A stretch of 43,758 nt of DNA from Branchiostoma floridae (lineage: Eukaryota; Chordata; Leptocardii; Amphioxiformes; Branchiostomatidae). The position numbers were made by a program, and so were the translations under genes. Below the pieces are notes generated by a model that worked only from the letters and a program-made list of their open reading frames with translations, was not told the DNA's origin and searched no databases. Below are positions 32,078 to 40,088 of this stretch, in pieces; the stretch's first letter is position 1, and the number at the start of each line of letters is the position of its first letter. The stretch spans positions 131,135-174,892 of the forward strand of contig NC_049997.1 of the NCBI RefSeq assembly GCF_000003815.2, written 5' to 3'.

Positions 32078-35000
32078 TGAACATGAATGAACATGCTGTG
32101 AATAATAAATGTCAACTCTAACAATCTAATAATCTTATTTTATACAATAACCAAGACATTAAATTCCTTTACTTGAAGCACTCCAAAGTCAACTCGATCA
32201 CTTTATCTCTTGCCTTTAGCATCATTCCATGACCAGCTTTTAGCTTATAAACAGCATATCTCAGATAGGAATTAGAATCGACCAGACAACCGACCCGCAT
32301 TACGTATTTGTTTTGTTGTAGGTGACGAGGTTGTGGTAGTCGAGCCGTCTCAGGAGAGCTCCAAGGAGCCATCCACTAAGAACACCAAGGAGACATCCAC
32401 TAAGAACACCAAGGAGACATCCACTAAGAACACCAAGGAGACATCCACTAAGAACACCAAGGAGACATCCACTAAGAACACCAAGGAGCCATCCACTAAG
32501 AACACCAAGGAGACATCCACTAAGAACACCAAGGAGACATCCACTAAGAACACCAAGGAGACATCCACTAAGAACACCAAGGAGACATCCACTAAGAACA
32601 CCAAGGAGACATCCACTAAGAACACCAAGGAGACATCCACCCAGACCACAGCGTCCACCAACACCAAGGAGACATCCGCCAAATCCCCCGGAGCTCCACT
32701 TACAGCTGAGAGTATCCAGGTAAGAGTGCTTTAGCGGCATGTTAGTGTCAGAACTGTAGTGTTAGCAAGTTCATTAGGAAATGAAAAGAGGGCAAAATAC
32801 TTGAGTATGACTCACTTGCCAAATAAGTGCACAAAGAACTGCGTAATCCAGGTGATAGATGGCGTTCATTACACAAAAGTTCCGGACTATAGTTATCAAT
32901 CGGAAGTGGCTTGTCCTTTGAACTTACATCACTGAACTAGGCTGACTACATAACTCCTGTCGACCCGCCCAACCCCCACCAACTCCCATACATCAAACGC
33001 GAGATTCTGAACGTCTATTTGTACGTCATATAACACCGTTTTTATTCGCAGCTTTCCAAGAGTTTTGCATTCTTATCCAAATATTATATAGGATGGGTGC
33101 ACCATCAAGTCCAACGGCTTCAATTATTCGTTCTTGGATGTTACAGGATATCGTTATGGGGTGTCTGGTACCTGTACTGGACGCCCTAAAAGGCCAGGAT
33201 GAAAAGGTGGAAAACCTGGGGGAAAATGTGGACTGTATGATGAACCTTCTGAAGAGAGGAAAGGTAGGTATTGACAAGAGACTTTAGAGTTTGAATAGCT
33301 GCCCCGAGGTAAATTTAGTATCTGGAATCTTTTATTTCAGCAAGCAACATACACTGGTTATTCTACTTTAAATTTATGGAACCATATGTAAAAAAAACAG
33401 CAACAATGAGTAATAGCATTCATAGAAATGAAGGTAGATCAAAAGACACTGTAGCATAGATGGCATTTATCATTAAGATACAAGAGTAATTTCAATCGAC
33501 ACCCGTTATGAACTATGCGCTTAAGCTGTTAACCGTAAGACAACTATCATGTTTTAAAGGAGTACCGATTTCCAGAAGGAAGTGTAAATTTCCAATACAT
33601 TATGCGTGAATCGAAAATCAGCAACCTTTTGTCAGGCCATGTCAGGCACATTGTTTTCAGCCATTGCCTGAGATTATTACTTGATACAATTTGGGAGTAG
33701 TATACAGAATACTATTTGATGTATGTGAGACTAGTGGGTAGATTATCGTATAATGTAAAGTAGCATGCGTGTTTACATTCTCAAATTCATATCTTTTGGA
33801 AAAAGACAGTCTCTGCTCAAGTTTAGGGCTCCTGTAAATAATCGAACTTCTTTGCTTTCACAGCATCCGAAAATCCCCAGCACAGCGTCTACAGAGTTTA
33901 CACCACCTGCTACAACGAAACACCGACTACCATCATCTTCCTCCGCCCTGGACACAGGCTTCAGTGGGACCCTCATAAAGGATGCCATGGAGGCTGTGAT
34001 TTCGGGCGAGTTCGACTTCACATCTCTTGGGGACGTGGCCGACCTTACCTCTCTGGGGGACAAGGTCGACCTTTCCCCTCCGGGGGACGGGGACGGGGGC
34101 TCTCTGGGGGATGGGGTTGATCTAATCTCTCTGGGGGGTGAGGTCGGCTTCACCTCGCCGATGACCCAGCACCACGTCAGCTCGCCGAAGGACGCCGGGA
34201 GCCACGTCAGCTCGCCGAAGGACGGGAGCCACGTCAGCTCGCCGATGGCCCGGCACCACGTCAGGTCGCCGATGGCCCGGCACCACGTCAGCTCGCCGAA
34301 GGACGGGAGCCACGTCAGCTCGCCGATGGCCCGGCACCACGTCAGGTCGCCGAAGGACGAGAGCCACGTCAGCTCGCCGATGGCCCAGCACGACGTCAGC
34401 TCGCCGAAGGACGGGAGCCACGTCAGCTCGCCGATGGCCCAGCACGACGTCAGCTCGCCGAAGGACGGGAGCCACGTCAGCTCGCCGATGGCCCAGCACG
34501 ACGTCAGCTCGCCGAAGGACGGGAGCCACGTCAGCTCGCCGATGGCCCGGCACCACGTCAGCTCGCCGAAGGACGGGAGCCACGTCAGCTCACCGATGGC
34601 CCAGCACGACGTCAGCTCGCCGAAGGACGGGAGCCACGTCAGCTCGCCGAAGGACGGGAGCAACGTCAGCTCGCCGATGGCCCGGCACCACGTCAGGTCG
34701 CCGAAGGACGGGAGCCACGTCAGCTCGCCGATGGCCCGGCACCACGTCAGGTCGCCGACGAACGGGAGCCGCGTCACCTCGTCGACGGCCCGGCTCCACG
34801 TCACCTCGCCAACGGACGGGAGCAGGGGCGGCGGCGTCACCCCTCCCAGAGATGGAGGAGTCCTCAACACCCAGGGGGGCGGGGGTGACCCTACATCTCA
34901 GGCTCAAGTCAAAAAAGGTACATCATCATAACCAGCAGTCAACGTGTTAAACGCTATCATAAAGACGTGTCAATTTGTCAAAGCTTTGATAAGATTGTTA

Positions 35001-38000
35001 TCTGTTTAAGTCCAAGCACTAGTACGAGAATCAACTAGGGGTGAACTACGAGGGGTGATCAATAAGTTCTCGGCCTCACCCAGAAATAATAAACACAACT
35101 CAGATTTTCGAAGCATAGATAGTCAAGTATAAAGTTTTATATGAATGAATGTGTACCAAAATTCAAATCATTGTGATCATTACTTTCCAGGCGACACCCA
35201 AACGTTAGGTAAGGGAGAAGGAAAAAAATGTGGACAATTGAGCTGCGACCTGAGGTGTGCTGTTGGAAGTCAGACACCCACTTCTTTCTGTTTGAAATAG
35301 GAAGAGAATCATTATGAAGCATTTTGAGGATATCTTTTGTTAATGACAAAGAATTTACGGCATGGGGAACTCGACCCACACATGTCTGATCACAATTCAC
35401 CCTTGTTTTACTCGCCACTTACTTTCTGATTTCATAAAAACGAATGCATGGAAAGTAATGACTGCAAGGATTTGAAATTTGGAGGATATATTGATAAAAC
35501 GCTTCATACTATGAAGTTGTGCCTCGAAATCTGGGTTGTGCTTATTAATTCTGGGTGAGGCCGAGAACTTATTGATCACCCGTACATAGAGTGTTCCTCA
35601 GTACAACTGGTAGATTATCTTAAACTAAGGGCACAACCCGCCGTACGCGCTAATACGTGCTGTCTACGTACCAAAATGTGGGCAATCTTTTGGGATCCGT
35701 ACCGTAAGTACCGCCTCCGTACGACCTCGAATCTGACGGATTTTGGAACGTGCAGACACGTTGTAGAAGTCTTAACGTGCAGGCAAAACTTTGTGTGCCA
35801 TCGGGCTACGTACGACGGGTTGTGCCATTAGCTTTACTAACAGCCACGTGCTGGGTCTTATGTGTTTATACACACAAGTTGTTATAAAGCAGATATGCTG
35901 GGTTGGTATTTTAGTCATCATGTGACATCTGTATACTTAGTATGATGCTTAGTAGTACATATCCATTTTAATTCACCATGTTATTTGCGTAATCAATTAA
36001 GAAATGCAATACATGTGGAAAAGGATGTCTATTCAATACTTATACATGTAACATGTAACATGGTTAAGGGAAATATCGATAAAGATTGGCCGGCAATTTA
36101 AAACCTATCGTATTGATGTCCACAGTGGCCATTGGGCAAGTCTGGAGGAAGGTAGAAATACCGGAACTCCTCAACGAGATACTTGTAGGCAAGTCGCTGA
36201 AGGGGGCGATCAGCAGCCTAATGGATGCCCTATTCACGACCGATGAAATGGTACACAGTTCATACGAAGCCAATGAGAGGTACAAGCTCAAACAATTGGA
36301 TCATAACAGGATGGCGGCAATGCGGGGTGAGTCGAATGTCTCGTTTAATGGCTCGGACTAAATGATCTTTCAAATGATAGAAAAATATGCTTGCCATATT
36401 GAGGTAGAAGTTGAACAGAATCAGTACCGGGTCTTCAAATACAAAAGTGCAGACACGGTTTTCAAAATGTTTGGATAAACCCATTCCTTAACGCCAAAGT
36501 GGCCAAACATTTAAGAAAAGTTGCCAAAGAAAGTCTGAAGGACACGTTTGTTTCTGACTTGCGGGAAGAGATAAGAAAGTTAAAGCAAACCACAAATCTA
36601 TTCTAAATTCAAAATGACTTCACTTCAGTGTGACACTCATAAGGGATGCCATGGAGGCTGTGAATTCGGGGAGCGAGGTCGACTTCACATCTCTTGGGGA
36701 CGGGGTCGACCTTACCTCTCTGGGGGACAGGGTTACATTAAATTACACAACCAATTGTTGCCAACATAAACAAAATGCCAATCAGTGCACATTGTTTAGA
36801 GATAGAAAAAGGGAAAGCTACTTATGGAGGACACAGGGCTTAGGACACAGAATTAGTCTTTAGTCATGTAGAAGTTACTAGAACTCTTTATCATTGGTGA
36901 AAGCAATTGTGTAGATATAAGTATTGATGTTCCGTAAATGCACTGCTGTAGAACTTCTCATACATTGTTACGTTGTGGATAAAAAGGTTGATTAATGTAT
37001 ATAAATGAACTTGTCAATTATCATTCTCAATATAGAAGTGTTACGTCGCAGGGCGGCAGTCTAACGGCTATATAGATGCAGGTACACTTGCTGACTTATG
37101 TAAGTCAAAATTACTTACTGTGTTTGTTTGGTCAATCTCAGAACACCTTGCGACCATCAAACCCGATGAGGTTAGCCGGCCAGACAACCCGACGTTTGTG
37201 CGCACATTAAAGAAAACGGTGCAGAACAAGTGCAAATCTGTGAGAAACCATGAGCTTGAAAAGGAAAAGGCAAGGGCTATGGAAAAGAGCGCTTCTACAT
37301 GTAAGTCTGTCATATACGACTTTGATTTTAGTTTAAAATAATTAACTATTCTTAGTCAGGTTGTCGCGACTATTTTATATACTAAATAAACAAATTGAGG
37401 ATTAAAGATTATTTTCCTAATCTCCAAACAGATACAGAAAGGAATAGGTATAACACTTATCCTAAAAATTATTTTTTGCATTGGCAGTCGCATAGACGCA
37501 GTGCACGGTAGAATGGTGAACCCTGCCTAGAGAGACCTAGACCGACTGCTTCACGAAACTAGTAGACGATTTATTAACGGTCATTCCTGCATCTTCTTTG
37601 ATATCAAATAAATATGCTGTGATCTTCAGTTACGTTGAATGTCTGAAAGTGAAATCGGGACATTCATTCTTATATTCAAAACGTGTTTTGGAACCGACAT
37701 AACTGATTTTATGTGATTCCGGATTCGTGTACCATAAAAAAACAGTCCCTGCACTGATATCACGATAGTTAGCTTTGGATTTTACAATAATACTCCCAAT
37801 TTCTTACATGTAAGTAGGTAAAATGTCATCTTGAAACACGAAGTTGAGGATAATCTATTAAAAGATTTCGATTGCTTTTTTTACTGCTTAGGCAAACGTC
37901 ACATTTCCGGGGCCCGACCAAGCTTTTTGTGTAAACGAAAAATGGAAATTTAAATATACACAAATAATGCCCACGACTATGCTCCTTACCCCGTGTGTAG

Positions 38001-38756
38001 TTTTGTGTCTTTAATATCATACTCTTCGTTTCCAAAAGCTGCCCGGCTGGGCCCCGGCTTAGAAATATGGCGAATATTAATCTTCCGCGAGCATCGGTAC
38101 CGACGCACTGCGGTTGATCCATTTACAGTCAAACCTTCCCAAGACGACCACCGGGTCGGTTAGACGAGTCCGATACAATAGTATAAATGGTTTCCGTGAA
38201 GCCTGGTGAATTTTACTGAACAATGAGCTAAAATACCTATTAGCATTTGTTCACTTTATAATGTTAGAGATTAAAAAAAAAACTCTGTAACAGCTAAATT
38301 TATATTTTCTTACAACGAACTTTCCTCCCATATTACAGTGGACTGCCCTATTGGCCCACCCACGTGCAGATTCCGCCACCATCTTTATTTTGAACATAAC
38401 ATCGCAATGGCAGTCAAAATTCGACGCAAACTGGCACAATATCGCGCTAGTTATCATCGAAAATGTATTACACCTCAAGGTTAAAAACGACGCGGTCGTT
38501 ATGGGCAGGTATTTGGTCATGCGCGGTCCCAATTTTAGACGGTCACAGTCGCGTTGGCTAGGTGGTCGTTGTGAAGAGGTCAGTTGATGCTTACGTCAAT
38601 GGGGGAAATTTTCGTGACTGAGAAAAAGCGGTCGTAATGGCCAGTTGGTCGCTAAGAAGAGTTGGTCGCTTGGGCAGGTTTGACTGACAAATATGTTGGT
38701 AATTTAACTTCCTGACAAATTGTTTTACTCTTCCAGCTTCTGCTACCGAGAACTAG
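27382..38756 (+). CDS. BEN-domain protein, eleven exons
   Basis: Exons: 27382-27547, 27803-27946, 31532-31609, 31745-31797, 31932-32037, 32322-32719, 33063-33263, 33864-34917, 36126-36326, 37142-37300 and 38737-38756. They total 2580 nt, coding for 859 aa plus stop. All phases agree; only the exon 7 acceptor is doubtful. Residues 1-103 form an N-terminal module (WAVVEWKVDN, then IPVTYIPD) of a kind I associate with other animal BEN proteins. Then come a Lys/Ser/Glu-rich linker, 11 repeats of an 8-residue unit (exon 6), a short helical exon 7 and about 24 repeats of a 9-residue HVSSPxxxx unit (exon 8). The C-terminal BEN domain spans about 734-850 (exons 9-10). BEN domains bind DNA and recruit chromatin factors in the nucleus. 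The Ser-Pro-rich array offers many proline-directed phosphorylation sites (inference). It faces the transposase gene head-to-head. Confidence 0.75.
27803..27946 (+). CDS. BEN gene exon 2
   Basis: The acceptor attgtttcag and the donor gtttgt bound 144 nt, phase 1 to phase 1. It encodes TKKAMEDLAAE followed by a basic Ser-rich stretch. The preceding 255-bp intron is open and in frame, so intron retention would give a longer protein. Confidence 0.7.
28680..29350. repeat. Degenerate ~195-bp repeat, four units
   Basis: The words caggaaatggcgtttcag and agatttcaaaatttc, with variants, recur near 28690, 28874, 29072 and 29276. The last unit ends in ctgctcagcatgcctccgga. It resembles a repeat family I know from several marine invertebrates. 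The source element is unidentified. Confidence 0.6.
29415..29545. repeat. Short tandem repeat, gcgtaaagcgttgtcgacct units
   Basis: Four imperfect units of roughly 32-35 bp, each built of a TTTAGCGTAAAGCG part and a GTCGACCTTTCT part. A diverged relative lies at 28555-28620. It is intronic with no known role. Confidence 0.6.
29968..30248. mobile_element. ~280-bp inverted-repeat element
   Basis: The ends ATTCAAG plus TTTGAGGTC (29968-29987) pair with GACCTCAAA plus CTTGAAT (30228-30248). The pairing continues inward over tgtatgaaattatt and aataatttcatacg. No clean target duplication was seen. It is a MITE-like element of unknown family. Confidence 0.6.
30760..30791. repeat. Microsatellite (GTATCT)n
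   Basis: The hexamer gtatct is repeated about four times near 30767-30790, directly at the 3' end of the minus-strand retrotransposon fragment. It is probably that element's short tail repeat. Confidence 0.7.
30812..31320 (-). pseudogene. Non-LTR retrotransposon, 3' end of ORF2 (broken)
   Basis: Translated on the minus strand it reads NQAARLCTNNYNRDASVT, then LQWTSLDDRRKMSRLCMMYK, then a run ending VEWNLLSP and SLDSFKKRL. This is the tail that follows the reverse transcriptase in CR1/Jockey-like elements. An in-frame TAG lies just before NQAARL, and reverse transcriptase and endonuclease are absent, so it is a dead 5'-truncated copy. A 3' untranslated piece and a (ATACAG)-type tail follow. 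It lies antisense in intron 2 of the BEN gene. Confidence 0.8.
31532..31609 (+). CDS. BEN gene exon 3
   Basis: The acceptor ctcttccgttag and the donor gtgagt bound 78 nt, phase 1 to phase 1. It encodes a Lys-rich linker (KKGKPKKNKEESSSKEGKG). Confidence 0.72.
31745..31797 (+). CDS. BEN gene exon 4
   Basis: The acceptor tcctttcag and the donor gtaaat bound 53 nt, phase 1 to phase 0. It encodes a basic linker (ETKGKRKNGSPRENSGK). Confidence 0.72.
31865..32122. repeat. Direct repeat pair flanking exon 5
   Basis: A 49-bp word beginning tttttgaacatgaatgaaca occurs at 31865-31913 and again at 32074-32122 with no visible change, 209 bp apart. A (TA)n run lies just before the second copy (32045-32069). 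Exon 5 lies between the two copies. Confidence 0.9.
31932..32037 (+). CDS. BEN gene exon 5
   Basis: The acceptor ccacaacag and the donor gtagat bound 106 nt, phase 0 to phase 1. It encodes EEDKRRKKAQAESGIEATMS and IIAEMAEDK, probably helical. Confidence 0.75.
32322..32719 (+). CDS. BEN gene exon 6 with 24-bp in-frame minisatellite
   Basis: The acceptor gttttgttgtag and the donor gtaaga bound 398 nt, phase 1 to phase 0. Eleven perfect-length 24-bp units (32366-32629) encode E(T/P)STKNTK, flanked by diverged units (ETSTQTT, ETSAKS). The Thr/Ser/Lys-rich region is likely disordered. The long antisense frame across it is a shadow of the repeat. Confidence 0.78.
33063..33263 (+). CDS. BEN gene exon 7 (acceptor uncertain)
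   Basis: It encodes SIIRSWMLQDIVMGCLVPVL, then DALKGQDEKVENLGENV, a helical stretch ending at donor gtaggt in phase 0. To join exon 6 in frame the acceptor must be the weak ccaagag before 33063. The much better ttcgcag before 33052 would need phase 1. An unseen mini-exon or an exon-skipping isoform could resolve this. Confidence 0.5.
33264..33863 (+). other. BEN gene intron 7 (600 bp)
   Basis: AT-rich. Nothing was recognised except an upstream extension of the exon 8 frame from 33765, which is intronic by its strong acceptor at 33861-33863. Confidence 0.6.
33864..34917 (+). CDS. BEN gene exon 8 with 27-bp in-frame minisatellite
   Basis: The acceptor tttgctttcacag and the donor gtacat bound 1054 nt, phase 0 to phase 1. 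Residues 383-475 include TLIKDAMEAV and three LTSLGD-type repeats. From about 34150 to 34820 roughly 24 units of 27 bp encode HVSSPKDGS or HVSSPMARH, often alternating as a 54-bp pair. The array is GC-rich against AT-rich introns and open on several frames, so antisense frames there are shadows. Confidence 0.78.
35049..35582. mobile_element. mariner-type MITE, complete (534 bp)
   Basis: The ends CGAGGGGTGATCAATAAG and CTTATTGATCACCCG are inverted repeats, extending inward over tctcggcctcacc, with TA on both sides (35047-35048 and 35583-35584). It is related to the truncated copy at 3161-3684. It has no transposase frame. Confidence 0.9.
35625..35833. mobile_element. ~209-bp TIR element
   Basis: The terminal repeats of about 23 bp begin CTAAGGGCACAACCCGCC on the left and mirror as GGGTTGTGCCATTAG on the right, with two mismatches. 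The interior is rich in cgtac words. The target duplication is unclear (TA or TAA possible). It is non-coding. Confidence 0.75.
36126..36326 (+). CDS. BEN gene exon 9 (BEN domain, first part)
   Basis: The acceptor tgtccacag and the donor gtgagt bound 201 nt, phase 1 to phase 1. It encodes VWRKVEIPELLNEILVGKSL, then LMDALFTTDEMVHSSY and KLKQLDHNRMAAMR. This matches the BEN pattern of an LL..LF..EE helix followed by LD..K..AI. Confidence 0.8.
36327..37141 (+). other. BEN gene intron 9 (815 bp)
   Basis: Contains a duplicated exon 8 fragment (36623-36733). The rest is AT-rich with nothing recognised. Confidence 0.65.
36623..36733 (+). pseudogene. Duplicated fragment of BEN exon 8
   Basis: The frame TLIRDAMEAVNSG, then VDFTSLGDGVDLTSLGD copies the start of the conserved part of exon 8 (33959-34061) with few differences. 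It is preceded by ttcacttcag, a possible acceptor, and stays open. It lacks the 27-bp array. It is a duplicated scrap or, less likely, an alternative exon. Confidence 0.75.
37142..37300 (+). CDS. BEN gene exon 10 (BEN domain, second part)
   Basis: The acceptor gtcaatctcag and the donor gtaagt bound 159 nt, phase 1 to phase 1. It encodes TFVRTLKKTVQNKCKSVRNH, the final BEN helix with the usual NxKC(R/K)S pattern, then a charged tail. Confidence 0.8.
37301..38736 (+). other. BEN gene intron 10 (1.4 kb)
   Basis: Holds the pogo-like MITE at 38126-38686, which ends only 50 bp before the last exon. The remainder (37301-38125) shows nothing recognisable. Confidence 0.6.
38126..38686. mobile_element. 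pogo/Tc1-like MITE copy B (561 bp)
   Basis: It starts CAGTCAAACCTTCCCAAG after TA (38124-38125) and ends CTTGGGCAGGTTTGACTG. Subterminal cgaccacc and ggtggtcg words match copy A at 19438-20358. The right-hand TA is not preserved. No transposase frame was seen. Confidence 0.75.
38737..38756 (+). CDS. BEN gene exon 11 (terminal)
   Basis: The acceptor ttactcttccag is strong. The exon enters in phase 1 and reads SSATEN then TAG (38754-38756). The exon is only 20 nt to the stop, so it rests on the acceptor quality and the matching phase. Confidence 0.6.
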
Positions 38757-39460
38757 CGATAGCCTGCCCCACCCTGTCCAGCATGGTAGGAGTTCACCTC
38801 ACAGGGAACCGTGGTACATTCCAACAAGGAGGTTGAAAGAGCAAGGCATGCATAAATGCATATTTTCATTATACAGCTGGATTAAACTCCGATACACTTC
38901 GGAACCAACCCAAACTTCCTTTTGTGTTGCTTTTTTATTCCGATATACTCGTGTAATGCCATTCTTTAGGTAGCACGTGGTAGGAGTGTGTTTTTTGGTA
39001 GGGCCAGTCCGCAAGGCAATGGTCGTGAGAGAATTTTGGTAGAAAAAAAGCTTATCTATTAATCCAAGGACATATAACGTCCACATGTTCCTTGCATGAA
39101 CATGTGGGAAATAATTTTATTGCAATATCAGTCAGTGTATCAACAGTATAATGAGACATTGATTTTTGCAGGACTTAATGGACGCACAGTACTCTACTCT
39201 AAAAATGATAAGAAAGCCAGAGAGGTCCGAGAAACCGGAGGAACGAATTCGAGCTTAATTTTTGTTGAAAAGTCTTTTTATTAGAAAAAAAACTAATTAT
39301 ACACACGGTTTATTTATACAATCTAACTGTAAAATATGTGTTAAGTTCTAGATTAATTTTGGAAACAATGTGATAGCCTACATGCAGATAAACATTTGCT
39401 GGAAAACCAAAGTAATCAATTAAATACATTGACATCTGTAAGACAGAATACTCTGACATC
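38757..39460. other. 3' flank of the BEN gene, nothing assigned
   Basis: AT-rich sequence. It could include the BEN-gene 3' UTR. I see no exon, element end or repeat array that I can support. Confidence 0.45.
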
Positions 39461-39469
39461 GCATCAACC

Positions 39470-39698
39470 TAGTCTCTACCAGACTCCGGGTCGCTGGAAA
39501 AATCGTAGAAATGGAACAAATAGAGTTTAATAGATCATGGGACTATGTGGATTTAGTACTGCTCCGCCCACCCGAGGAGTTTGTCGGGGTCCCCGAGGGC
39601 GACTGTTCCCTACCCGGCTATAGTTCTCTGGCCGGCTTACTCCTCTATTTGTTCCATTTCTACGATTTTTTCAGCGAACCGGAGTCTGGTAGAGACTA
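39470..39698. mobile_element. 229-bp MITE with 56-bp TIRs and 9-bp target duplication
   Basis: The terminal repeats (39470-39525 and 39643-39698) start TAGTCTCTACCAGACTCC and mirror as GGAGTCTGGTAGAGACTA, with two mismatches in 56 bp. GCATCAACC lies directly outside both ends (39461-39469 and 39699-39707). Long TIRs and a 9-bp duplication fit a Mutator-like non-autonomous element. The very low TIR divergence suggests recent movement. Confidence 0.93.
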
Positions 39699-39955
39699 GC
39701 ATCAACCGTTTACATCTTAAAAGTTTGTCACGGTCGGACCTTTTCTTTTGACGTTCTCCTGGAAATGACTGCATTTCTCAGAATCCTTACACCCAACGCC
39801 GATAAAACACTGCCATATGTCAGTAGATCTGTTGTTTTGATTTACCCCCTGGGACATCTATTGCGTATGCATACGCGAAGAAACTGGCGGGAAACAGAGG
39901 TTGCTGGCACTGCTGACACGCATGGCCTGGGAACGGTGTTCTATTTTCACCACAG

Positions 39956-40088
39956 TCAGGTGAGGAGAACTACAACACCGGTGGACATTATTTCAAGACG
40001 AAAGTAGAACTTCCAAGGGCCGTGTTTGCGCCGTTTGTGGGGACATTCCATAAGCGGACTTTCAATAAGACCAATTTCAACCTCCTTG
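39956..40088 (+). CDS. Orphan coding exon, family not recognised
   Basis: The acceptor ctattttcaccacag and the donor gtaaga bound 133 nt, open in phase 0 and leaving in phase 1. The peptide starts SGEENYNTGGHYFKTKVELP and continues with AVFAPFVGTFHKRTFNKTNF. Its composition looks like real protein rather than repeat. No partner exon was found in the window: it lies downstream of the BEN stop, so it would belong to another gene or a gene remnant. Confidence 0.45.

Larger units (their letters stand above)
34918..36125 (+). other. BEN gene intron 8 with two MITEs
   Basis: It carries a complete mariner-type MITE (35049-35582) and a further TIR element (35625-35833) about 40 bp later. The remainder is AT-rich with nothing recognised. 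Confidence 0.65.

Noticed and set aside
32300-34907. Long antisense frames over exons 6 and 8 of the BEN gene
   Set aside because: They are shadows of in-frame minisatellites; the plus strand has matching splice sites, phases and a recognisable domain downstream.
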